The notes beneath the pieces are model-generated. The model worked only from the letters and a program-made list of their open reading frames with translations. It did not search any database and was not told the origin of the DNA. DNA of 8,401 nucleotides. It comes from JBOGED01 sp050743205. GTDB taxonomy: Bacteria; Actinomycetota; Nitriliruptoria; Euzebyales; Egibacteraceae. Both the position numbers and the translations under genes were made by a program. Shown here one piece after another: positions 1 through 6,600 of the stretch. Position 1 is the stretch's first letter, and every line of letters starts with the position of its first letter. The DNA is taken from the NCBI GenBank assembly GCA_050743205.1, contig JBOGEA010000265.1, positions 1-8,401 of the forward strand. Reading direction: 5' to 3'.

Positions 1-122
1 GCTCCGGATTCCGGAGCTGAGCCGTCATACCCCGCTTGCCGGAGCAGGCGGGCGTTGAGCGCGGCGTGGGCGGCGAGCAGGGCGGCGCCCACCGCCGCGC
101 CCCTCACCACCGCGCCCCTCAC
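1..122 (-). CDS. N-terminal fragment of a coupled downstream operon gene (possible carotenoid glycosyltransferase)
   Basis: This is an open frame of 40 complete codons running off the left edge of the window. It begins with GTG at 122-120, which shares four bases (GTGA) with the stop codon of the cruF-like gene, so the two are probably translationally coupled. The visible peptide starts VRGAVVRGAAVGAALLAAHA and continues with NARLLRQAGYD. It is one Ala/Val/Leu-rich hydrophobic helix followed by a basic patch, as expected for a single N-terminal membrane anchor with a cytosolic domain after it. Known context: CruF-type genes in cyanobacteria and Deinococcus sit beside family-2 glycosyltransferases (CruG, CruC) that glycosylate the hydroxylated carotenoid, and such enzymes often carry N-terminal membrane helices. 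The glycosyltransferase identity is therefore inferred from context, since no catalytic motif lies inside the window. The frame itself is well supported by the overlap and the absence of stops. Confidence 0.6.
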   Translation of the reverse strand, partial: MRGAVVRGAAVGAALLAAHAALNARLLRQAGYDGSAPESG

Positions 123-883
123 CGCGGCGCCAGCGCCCACGCCAGCACCACCAGGCCCATCCCCACCCCGCCGAGCAGCGCGGAGGCCAGCAGGCCGAAG
201 AACGCCGCATGCGCGAGAACCGACGAGCAGTACGTCCACAGGTACAGCGCGTACGGCAACCGGTCGTCGGTCTGCGTCTGGGCGGGAGGCAGCGCCCTCC
301 ACAGCGCCAGCATCATGAGGGTGGCAACGGCGAACCAGCCCAAAAAGTTCGTGATCGGCACGCCGACCACCGCCGGAGCGTCGGTGGTCTCCCACACCCA
401 GTGGCCGGCGGCGACCATCTGCGGATCGAGGAACAGGTCCCAGCTGGCCAGCGCCGCTCCCGCCATCGCCGGGCCCCACAGTGGATGCAAGGTGATCCGC
501 CGGCCCACGAGCAGCGCGGGATAGGCCATCATCGTCCACGCCAGCGGGATCACGGCCGGGACGCCGAGCAGCCGCCACCCGAGCGAGTCCGTGTAGGCGT
601 AGGCGCCGAACGGCACGCCCGTGCGGACGCCGACGGCCTCCACGAGCAGCCCGCCCCCCGCGGTGATCGCGACGAACCCCAGCGCCCACGCCCTCCCCCG
701 CCACACGACCGCGTGGCTCACGCTGGCGGCGGCGAACAACAGCACGGTCACGACCGTCAGGCGGTCTCTGGTCGCCCCGCTCACCAGCGGATACGCGATC
801 TGCGCCGACACCGTCGCCGCGCCCAGCATCACTGGCAGCCGGCGCGCCGGACGCAGGGCCACGGCCACCGGCAGAGCCGTCAC
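119..883 (-). CDS. CruF-like carotenoid biosynthesis membrane protein (DUF422 family)
   Basis: A 254-residue multi-pass membrane protein. Family motifs are visible: GVPFGAYAYTDSLG at residues 89-102, the PLAWTMMAYPALL helix around 113-125, WDLFLDPQMVAAGHWVW at 148-164 with two conserved aspartates, and GVPITNFLGW at 174-183. About seven hydrophobic stretches span the chain. Members of this family (CruF in cyanobacteria and Deinococcus, CruF/bisanhydrobacterioruberin hydratase in haloarchaea) hydrate the psi end group of acyclic or monocyclic carotenoids (1',2'-hydratase). The exact substrate here is unknown. GTG at 883-881 was chosen because family-like sequence begins there and because it overlaps a TGA in the pattern GTGA. 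The frame stays open upstream to 967, but those extra 28 codons lie inside a tandem repeat and read as Gly/Pro-rich out-of-frame material, so I regard them as non-native. It lies downstream of the FAD oxidoreductase and overlaps the next gene by four bases. Confidence 0.85.
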   Translation of the reverse strand: MTALPVAVALRPARRLPVMLGAATVSAQIAYPLVSGATRDRLTVVTVLLFAAASVSHAVVWRGRAWALGFVAITAGGGLLVEAVGVRTGVPFGAYAYTDSLGWRLLGVPAVIPLAWTMMAYPALLVGRRITLHPLWGPAMAGAALASWDLFLDPQMVAAGHWVWETTDAPAVVGVPITNFLGWFAVATLMMLALWRALPPAQTQTDDRLPYALYLWTYCSSVLAHAAFFGLLASALLGGVGMGLVVLAWALAPR

Positions 884-1008
884 CGGCGACGCCGTCCCTG
901 GCCCCGGCCACGTCGATCCCTCAGCACCGCCGACACCGTCGCCACGCCCAGTGCCCAGCGCGCCCACAGCGCCGGACGCAGGGCCACGGCCACCGGCAGA
1001 GCCGTCAC
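880..1008 (-). pseudogene. Duplicated cruF 5' end fused to a duplicated oxidoreductase 3' end (42-codon mini-ORF)
   Basis: It starts with GTG at 1008-1006 and reads VTALPVAVALRPALWARWAL, then GVATVSA (the cruF N-terminus), then VLRDRRGRGQGRRRR (a copy of the oxidoreductase C-terminus), ending with TGA at 882-880. That stop overlaps the genuine cruF start in the pattern GTGA. This is the by-product of one extra tandem unit. It has no expected function of its own, but it could act as a translated leader that hands ribosomes to cruF. The hydrophobic start and strongly basic tail are simply inherited from the two parent genes. Confidence 0.6.
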
Positions 1009-1046
1009 CGGCGACGCCGTCCCTGGGCCCCGGCCACGTCGATCCT

Positions 1047-1151
1047 TCAGCACCGCCGCACCGCCGACACCGTCGCCGCGCCCAGCGTCACCGGCGCCCA
1101 GCGCGCCCACAGCGCCGGACGCAGGGCCACGGCCACCGGCAGAGCCGTCAC
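1047..1151 (-). pseudogene. Duplicated cruF 5' end, truncated (34-codon mini-ORF)
   Basis: GTG at 1151-1149 overlaps the oxidoreductase stop (TGA at 1150-1148) exactly as the true cruF start would have before the duplication. It reads VTALPVAVALRPALWARWAP, then VTLGAATVSA, which matches the real cruF N-terminus up to about its residue 27. It then diverges to VRRC and stops at TGA 1049-1047. The next start (1008) follows after 38 nt. This appears to be the ancestral cruF start position, now disconnected from the gene body. Confidence 0.6.
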
Positions 1152-2713
1152 CGGCGACGCCGCTTCCATCTGCCCCGCCGGTCGGCCAGCACCACCCGCG
1201 CGGCGCTGCGCCCGCTGGCCCCGAACACGCCGCCGCCGGGGTGCGTCGAGGCGCCGGTGAGGTACAGCCCCGCGATAGGCGTGCGGTAGGTCGACAGCTC
1301 AGCGGTCGGCCGCCACGCGAACATCTGGTCCAGCCCCATCTCGATGTGCATGACCTGGCCCCGCCGCAGCCCCAGCTCGCGCTCCAGGTCGAGCGGCGTC
1401 TGGACGAACATGCGCTCGACACCGTCGGCGAACCCGGGCGCGACCGCATTGACGGCCCGGACGAGCTTCGTGCCCTCGCGCTCGCGGATCTCGTCCCAGC
1501 GCTCGTCGTTCGACAGCTCGTAGGGGTGCCACTGCCCCCAGATCGTCACGTTGTGCTTGCCCGGCGGGGCGATCGTGTCGTCGAACGCGGAGAACGTCAT
1601 CGCGAGCGCCGCCGGCCGCGTGGGCGGCAGGCCGGCCATGAACTCGCCGTGGGCCCTGCGGAGAAACTGCCGCGACGGCGCCACGAGCTGCAGCGCCCGC
1701 CACTCCTTGCCGCCCAGCGATCCCGGGTAGCGCGGCAGGTCGCTGCACGCGAGCCGGACCACCATCCCGATCCCGTTGCCGACCCGGATGCGCCGCCTGG
1801 CTCGCTCGGCGACCTCGGCCCATCCGGGCTCCGCGCCGTGGACCAGGTCGAGCGTCTCCAGCACGTGGCAGCCCGCGACGACGGTGGCGGCCGCGATGCG
1901 CTCGCCGGACGCGGTCTGGACGCCCTGAACCGCGCCGTCGCGCGCGATGATCCGCAGCACGCCGTCACCGAGCCGCACGACCCCGCCGGCAGAGGAGAGC
2001 CGGCGGGCCAGGGCGACGGACAGCATCCCCGAGCCGCCTTTGGGGTGGCCCGGCGGCAGGCGGTGCAGCAGCATGTTCCAGCCGACCAAGTCGGCGGTGG
2101 CCATCTCGTGGGTCGGCGGGCCCGACTGCGCGCCCAGCCACGCCAGCGCCGTCTTCAACCGCTCGTCCGTGAAGTGCTCGTCCAGCAGCTGGTCGCCGCT
2201 GGTCAGGAACTGGCGCGACAGCTCAAGCCCGCCCAGGCCGCTCGCCCGCCCGATCCCCAGCAGGTGGCGGCCGAGCCGTGAGCCGGTCGGGGGGGACTGG
2301 AACGCCGCGAAGACACGCTCGTTCCGGTCGCCCCAGTCGGCCGCGAACCGGGCGTAGGCCTCGGCGTCCGCCTGGCCGCAGACGGCGGCGATCGAGTCGC
2401 ACGTCTCGCCGAGGTCGACGTGGAACGCGATCGCGTCCTCGCCGAACGGCGCGAAGCCCCACGGGTCCAGGTCCTGGTACTCCAGGCCCACCGACGCGAG
2501 GTCAAGCTCCTCGACGATCCCAGTGTGGCGCACCATGATGTGCGCGCTGGAGCCGACATCCATCTGGTAGCCGGGGAAGCGCTCGACCGTCGACACCGCC
2601 CCGCCGACCACGCTCCGCCGCTCGACCACCTCGACGTCCAGCCCCTCACGCGCCAGGTAGCACGCCGCGACCAGCGCGTTGTGCCCAGCTCCCACGATCA
2701 CGACATCTCGCAT
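1148..2713 (-). CDS. CrtO/CrtI-superfamily FAD-dependent carotenoid oxidoreductase (COG1233)
   Basis: A 521-residue flavoprotein of the phytoene-desaturase superfamily. The N-terminal dinucleotide fold reads MRDVVIVGAGHNALVAA, with GAGHN at residues 8-12 (the G-x-G-H-N variant typical of COG1233 rather than GxGxxG), E31 as the likely ribose-binding acid and GG at 37-38. The C-terminal FAD signature GLYLTGASTHPGGGVFGASG lies at 482-501, followed by RSAARVVL. Length and both signatures fit CrtO-type carotene ketolases and CrtI-like desaturases, and the human PYRROXD2-like branch is also similar. The carotenoid role rests mainly on the adjacent cruF-like gene. ATG at 2713 gives the canonical start of the fold. 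A GTG at 2734 would add MRRIIRV, which has no family match. The extreme C-terminus (RRGRWKRRRR) is very basic, and its codons were copied into the downstream tandem repeat. It is the first gene of the minus-strand operon. Confidence 0.85.
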   Translation of the reverse strand: MRDVVIVGAGHNALVAACYLAREGLDVEVVERRSVVGGAVSTVERFPGYQMDVGSSAHIMVRHTGIVEELDLASVGLEYQDLDPWGFAPFGEDAIAFHVDLGETCDSIAAVCGQADAEAYARFAADWGDRNERVFAAFQSPPTGSRLGRHLLGIGRASGLGGLELSRQFLTSGDQLLDEHFTDERLKTALAWLGAQSGPPTHEMATADLVGWNMLLHRLPPGHPKGGSGMLSVALARRLSSAGGVVRLGDGVLRIIARDGAVQGVQTASGERIAAATVVAGCHVLETLDLVHGAEPGWAEVAERARRRIRVGNGIGMVVRLACSDLPRYPGSLGGKEWRALQLVAPSRQFLRRAHGEFMAGLPPTRPAALAMTFSAFDDTIAPPGKHNVTIWGQWHPYELSNDERWDEIREREGTKLVRAVNAVAPGFADGVERMFVQTPLDLERELGLRRGQVMHIEMGLDQMFAWRPTAELSTYRTPIAGLYLTGASTHPGGGVFGASGRSAARVVLADRRGRWKRRRR

Positions 2714-2886
2714 GACCCGAATGATTCTACGCACCTAGCCGCGACCCGCAGGCGGAGCGGAGCGCGGTTCGGGCAGCTCGATGCCGCCTAAACCGCCTCA
2801 GCATCAATAAAGCACACCAGAGGTCGGCAGGAAGGTCGCGTCTCGCCGGGTTCCGCTCCGTTAAATGCTTTGGAGGGGCGAGACCT
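2714..2886. other. Divergent intergenic region between the carotenoid operon and the arginase remnant
   Basis: This 173-bp stretch contains no credible gene. It is locally less GC-rich around 2800-2820 and 2860-2872. An 8-bp inverted repeat, GTCTCGCC at 2840-2847 and GGCGAGAC at 2877-2884, is separated by 29 nt and ends just before the 52-bp repeat. It is too widely spaced for a typical terminator and has no T run. The only promoter-like element seen is the TAGAAT box next to the oxidoreductase start. Confidence 0.5.
2724..2729 (-). promoter_or_regulatory. Possible -10 element for a leaderless oxidoreductase transcript
   Basis: On the minus strand TAGAAT lies 10 nt before the ATG at 2713. 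That matches the actinobacterial TANNNT -10 consensus at the distance expected when transcription starts on or next to the A of the start codon. No Shine-Dalgarno-like sequence precedes this ATG, which also fits leaderless translation. No convincing TTGACA-like -35 box is seen at 16-19 bp, so the call stays tentative. Confidence 0.35.
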
Positions 2887-2938
2887 GTTGCGCGTGAGTC
2901 AAGTTCTGCCGGATGGGGCTGGACGCGTCGCGGGTCAC
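2887..2938. repeat. 52-bp direct repeat, left copy
   Basis: It matches 8312-8364 in the same orientation at 48 of 52 positions, plus a single-base indel (an extra C at 8326). The first 28 bases (GTTGCGCGTGAGTC then AAGTTCTGCCGGAT) are identical apart from that indel. Similarity ends abruptly at 2938, and ureohydrolase-like coding sequence begins within a few bases. On the minus strand it can be read as VTRDASSPIRQNLTHAQQ before a stop, but I do not recognise this as any protein family. It may be a dispersed intergenic repeat or the end of a degenerate mobile element. Confidence 0.8.
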
Positions 2939-3322
2939 GTCCTCTGGTGCACCGCCGGTACGCCGACGAGCGGGGGATCACGGTCGTCACCGCGGTCCAG
3001 GCCAGGCGGGAGGGCGTGGGGCGCTGTGTCACGCGCCACCTCGACATGCTGGCCGAGCGCTGCGAGGCGATCTGGGTCGACCTGGACGTCGACGTGCTCG
3101 ACGCCGCCTTCGCGCCCGGCTGCCCCGGCGCGCGGCCAGGGGGGCTGGCCCCCCTGGGAGCTGCACGGCGCCGCCCTGGCCGCCGGGCGCCACCCGAAGG
3201 TCGTCGGCGTCGACATCGTCGAGGTCGACGCGACCGCCGACCCGGCCGGCCTGACGGTCGACCAGGCGGCGCTGTGCCTGCTGCACGCCGCCGCCGGCCT
3301 GGCGGCCCGCCCGATCCCGTAA
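2939..3322 (+). pseudogene. Remnant of an arginase/agmatinase-family ureohydrolase (C-terminal third, frameshifted)
   Basis: The first part (GTG at 2947 onward) reads HRRYADERGITVVTAVQARR and then WVDLDVDVLDAAFAPG and PGGLAP. The DVDVLD segment (3085-3102) corresponds to the last pair of manganese-binding aspartates of ureohydrolases (arginase D-x-D). The second part, in the next frame from 3155, reads WELHGAALAAGRHPKVVGVD, then IVEVDATAD, and ends at TAA 3320-3322. One extra C in the six-C run 3149-3154 separates the frames; five Cs would restore PGGLAPWEL. The intact family is about 300 residues, so roughly the first 170-180, with the GGDH and DAHxD metal ligands, are missing, and the break coincides with the 52-bp repeat. 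It cannot form a full active site. It could have been an arginase, agmatinase or formimidoylglutamase. Confidence 0.8.
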
Positions 3323-3423
3323 GAACGTGCGGTTTCCGTCGTCCGGAGCCTGTTGCAAAATTCGCCTGGTCTAACCGACCGGGTGGTGGCAGCAGCGCTC
3401 CGGTCGCCGGACTGACCGCCGGC

Positions 3424-3445
3424 TTTCCGTCGGATCTGACGGAAA
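3424..3445. repeat. Hairpin 1 / GACGGAAA operator-like inverted repeat
   Basis: TTTCCGTC (3424-3431) and GACGGAAA (3438-3445) form a perfect 8-bp inverted repeat around GGATCT. No T run follows, which argues against an intrinsic terminator for the arginase remnant. The same right half (TCTGACGGAAA) recurs in hairpin 2, suggesting a binding site or a duplicated structural element. Confidence 0.6.
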
Positions 3446-3482
3446 ACCCGCGGGTCAACTCGGTGAGGCGGAGGTTCGACCG

Positions 3483-3512
3483 CAGCTTTCTCATCGGTCT
3501 GACGGAAAGCTG
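3483..3512. repeat. Hairpin 2 sharing TCTGACGGAAA with hairpin 1
   Basis: CAGCTTTC (3483-3490) pairs with GAAAGCTG (3505-3512) around a 14-nt loop. The segment 3486-3508 aligns with 3423-3445 (CTTTC...CGG[A]TCTGACGGAAA), 63 bp apart. The two elements share sequence but achieve their 8-bp stem with different bases, so pairing seems to have been kept while the left arm changed. Confidence 0.55.
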
Positions 3513-3594
3513 TAGCTGACGCGGCAGCGCGACCGTGGCCGGCCGTATGTATCTGGTAGACATCTCAGGCTCTCTGACGAGCCGAGCCACTGAT

Positions 3595-3599
3595 GGAGA
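3595..3599 (+). promoter_or_regulatory. Ribosome binding site favouring the 3610/3613 start of gdh
   Basis: GGAGA lies 10 nt before GTG 3610 and 13 nt before ATG 3613. It is the only purine-rich Shine-Dalgarno-like sequence near any in-frame start; the region before GTG 3535 and ATG 3547 is C/G-mixed with none. This decides for the shorter protein. The spacing fits GTG 3610 somewhat better than ATG 3613, and either differs by one residue only. Confidence 0.45.
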
Positions 3600-3612
3600 T
3601 CGCCTCACCGTG

Positions 3613-6600
3613 ATGCAACCGCTGTGGGACCGGATCGACGAGCTTCTGCCACCCCGCCAGGCGGGGCTCGCGAAAGCCCTCGCACAGGCCAGTTACCGGC
3701 TGACCTCTGGGCATCGCCTGCGTGAGCTGGATCTCGACGCGGCGGTGCGGGGGCTGGGCGAGGCGCTGCGTCTCATCGACCTCCGGCCGGCGGGCGCGGT
3801 GGGCCTGCGGGTCGGCCCCGAGGGCCAGGGGGGCGGGACGCTGGTCGAGGTCCACCTCAACGACACGCCGTTCCTGCTCACCACGGTGAAGGCGGCGTTG
3901 GAGCAGCTGCGGCTGGAGCCGGTCGACGTGATCCACCCGGTCTTCGGGGTCCGCCGGGACGGCGAAGGGCGGCTGCTGGAGATCCTGCCCGCCCGCGGCG
4001 CGCGGCGCTTGGAGACCTACCTGCGCCTGCGATCGCCCAGGCGGCTGGACCCGCGGGGCTGCGCCGACGTCAGAGGCCAGCTCACCGCGGCCCTCGACGA
4101 CGTGCGGCGGGCGACCCGGGACTACGAGCGGATGTCCGAGCGGCTGGAGAGCGTGGCCGCCCAGACCCGGGCGAGCGCCGGGTCCCGGTACGACCGCAAC
4201 GAGGTCGACGAGGTCATCGACCTGATCGCCTGGCTGCGTCAGGACCGCTTCGTCATGCTCGGCTTCGCCGCGTACGACGTCGTGGACGGCGGCCGGCGGA
4301 TCCGCCCCGGGTCCGGGTTGGGGATCCTCGACGACGACGATGCCGCCTCAACCGGGGACCGCACCGGCAGCCAACGGCTCCTGGTCGTGTCCCGCACCAG
4401 GCGGCTGTCCACGGTCCACCGGCGCGTCCCGATGGTCGCGATCGCCGTGGCGGAGGTGCGCGACGGCGCGGTCGTCGGCGAGCACCTGCTGCTGGGCCTG
4501 TACGCGCAGAAGGCGCTCGCCGAGCCGTCCAGCGCCATCCCCGTCCTGCGCCGCAAGCTCCAGCGCATCGTCGAGGACCAGGACCTGGTCGAGGGCTCCC
4601 ACGACGAGCGTGCGCTGCGCGGCCTGTTCGAGGCGCTCGGAAAGCACGAGCTGTTCGAGACCGGCCCAGCCCAGCTCGGCCGCGCGTTGGTCGAGCTGCT
4701 CGAGACGTCCACCTGGCCCCAGCCGCGCGTCCTGCTGCGCCCCGAGCCCGCCCGGCGCAGCGTCTCCGCCCTGGTCGCCGTGCCCATGGAGCGGTTCAGC
4801 GAGACCGTGCTGCTTGCGATCCAGCGCCTGCTCGACCGGCGGCTGGGCGGGCGGTCAGGCGACTACCGGCTGACCCTGACGGACTGGGACATGGCGCTGC
4901 TGTCGTTCTACGTCGACGACGTCACGGAGGCGCCCGGGGACAGAGCCGAGCTGGAGCGCCAGGTCGCCGCCCTGATCCGCACGTTCCACGACCGCCTCGA
5001 CGACGCGCTGGCCGCGGCCAGAGGCCCGGCCGCGGCGCGCGAGGCGATGGATCGCTGGGGCCCGTGCCTGCCGGGCGGGTACACCGACCGCACCGACGTC
5101 GTCACGGCGCTGGAGGACGTGGGCGAGCTGGAGCGGCTGATGCCAGGCGCCGTCGCGATCGCCGTCCGGCCTGACCGGACCGGTCAGGCCGGCGTGTGGC
5201 ACGTCCGCCTGTACCGGCCCGGGCCCAGCGTCGAGCCGTCCCGGGTCCTCCCGCTGCTGGAGAGCATGGGGCTGGCCGTGATCGAGGAGGTGCCGCACCG
5301 CCTCGTCGGCACGCCGCTGGGCGAGGTCCACATCCACGACTACGCGGTCCGAGCCGCCCGCGACCTGGATGACGGCGACGGCGACGGCGACGGCGCCCGC
5401 GTCGCCCGGGCGGCGCTCGCGCTGTGGGAGGGGCGGGCAGAAGTCGACTCGCTGAACCGGCTGGTCGTGCGCGCCGGCGTCGAGTGGGAGGACGTGGCCC
5501 TGCTGCGCGCCTACCGGCGCTGCCGCCGCCAGCTCGGCATGTCGTACACGGAGTCGTACGCGAACGACGCCCTCGTCGAGTATCCCGACGTGGCGCGCGC
5601 GCTGCTCGACCGCTTCGCGGCCCGGCTGGCGCCCGACCCGCCCGAGCCGGAGGAGCAGGCGCTCCAGCGGGTCGAGTCGGCGCTCAAGGCGGTCGAGCGG
5701 CTGGACCAGGACCGCATCCTGCGCGGCTTCCTCAACCTGATCGACGCCACGCTGCGGACCAACCGGTGGAGAACGGCGCCTCGCGCCCGGGCGCTCGCGC
5801 TCAAACTCGACAGCCGTCTGGTCGCCGGCATGCCCAAGCCGGTGCCGTCCGTCGAGATCTGGGTGTACAGCCCGCTGGTCGAGGGTGTGCACATGCGCGG
5901 TGGCGCGGTGGCGCGCGGCGGGCTGCGGTGGAGCGACCGCGTCGAGGACTTCCGCACAGAGGTCTTGAGCCTGATGAAGGCTCAGATGACGAAGAACGCG
6001 GTCATCGTGCCGACCGGCTCCAAAGGCGGGTTCGTGGTGAAACGGCCCCCGCCGGACCCGGCCGAGCTGCGCTGGGAGGTGCAGCTCCAGTACGAGACGT
6101 ACGTCCGCGCGCTGCTCGACGTGACGGACAACGTGGCCGGCGGGCAGGTCGTCCACCCGCGGGGCGTGCGGGTCCGGGACGGCGAGGACCCGTACCTGGT
6201 CGTCGCCGCCGACCGGGGCACGGCCACGTTCTCCGACACCGCGAACGCGATCGCCGAGGAGTACGGCTTCTGGCTGGGCGACGCGTTCGCGTCCGGCGGC
6301 TCGCACGGCTACGACCACAAGGCGATGGGCATCACCGCCCAAGGCGCCTGGGTCGCCGTGCGTCGCCACTTCCGGGAGCTGGGCATCGACGTCCAGACCG
6401 AGCCGATCACGGTCGTGGGCGTCGGCGACATGTCCGGCGACGTGTTCGGCAACGGGCTGCTGCGCAGCCGGACGCTCAAGCTGGTCGCCGCCTTCGACCA
6501 TCGGGACATCTTCCTGGACCCCGATCCGGACCCGTCCCGCGCCTACGAGGAGCGCAGGCGCCTGTTCGAGCTGCCCGGCTCATCGTGGCAGGGTTACCGC

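Larger units (their letters stand above)
804..1162. repeat. Imperfect tandem triplication of the oxidoreductase/cruF stop-start junction
   Basis: A 50-bp core (from GCGCCGGACGCAGGG to CACCGGCGACGCC) occurs identically at 844-893, 969-1018 and 1112-1161, giving periods of 125 and 143 bp. A second shared block, GCCGACACCGTCGCC, lies at 804-818, 929-943 and 1063-1077. Read on the minus strand, each unit contains the end of the oxidoreductase (native VLADRRGRWKRRRR-stop; degenerate copy VLRDRRGRGQGRRRR-stop), the GTGA stop/start overlap, and the first ~27 codons of the cruF-like gene (VTALPVAVALRPA...LGAATVSA). The rightmost copy carries the real oxidoreductase stop and the leftmost carries the real cruF start. 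The middle material is duplicated and partly decayed. The origin is thus duplication of a gene junction, not insertion of foreign DNA. Confidence 0.9.
3323..3609 (+). promoter_or_regulatory. Leader region upstream of the glutamate dehydrogenase
   Basis: This 287-bp stretch without a credible gene separates the arginase remnant from gdh. It holds two related hairpins (listed separately), an isolated TTTCCGTC at 3333-3340, and a small inverted repeat GGCTC 3568-3572 / GAGCC 3579-3583 shortly before the start codon. Frames crossing it, such as the GTG-started frame from 3535, have no Shine-Dalgarno sequence and no family similarity before about 3613. No convincing -35/-10 pair was found. This is the likely site of gdh promoter and control elements, but that is positional inference. 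Confidence 0.45.

Noticed and set aside
884..967. Longer N-terminus for the cruF-like protein, starting at 967
   Set aside because: These 28 codons (MGALGTGRGDGVGGAEG...) fall wholly in the tandem repeat and are an out-of-frame reading of duplicated cruF/oxidoreductase codons. The true family-like start follows the GTGA overlap at 883.
1982..2007. Inverted repeat CCCGCCGGC / GCCGGCGGG with an 8-nt loop inside the oxidoreductase
   Set aside because: The arms are G/C only and encode ordinary residues (RRLSSAGG); this is expected by chance in DNA of this composition and is not at a gene end.
209..2281. 690-codon plus-strand frame opposite the carotenoid genes
   Set aside because: It is antisense to two genes with clear family motifs, is rich in Arg/Pro/His/Gln as GC-rich shadow frames are, and shows no recognisable domain.
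2887..2938. 52-bp repeat as a known insertion-sequence end
   Set aside because: No transposase, no matching inverted terminal repeat and no target-site duplication were found; the minus-strand reading VTRDAxxPIRQNL is not a family I recognise.
3424..3512. Hairpins as intrinsic terminators of the arginase remnant
   Set aside because: Neither stem is followed by a T run on the plus strand, and the two share a repeated core, which fits regulatory repeats better.
2727..3608. 293-codon minus-strand frame across the arginase remnant and gdh leader
   Set aside because: It is Arg/Pro-rich low-complexity sequence opposite recognisable ureohydrolase residues, with no family signature.
4855..6501. 548-codon minus-strand frame opposite gdh
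   Set aside because: It is antisense to conserved catalytic motifs of the dehydrogenase; its composition (Arg, His, Val, Asp repeats) is that of a complementary-strand shadow.
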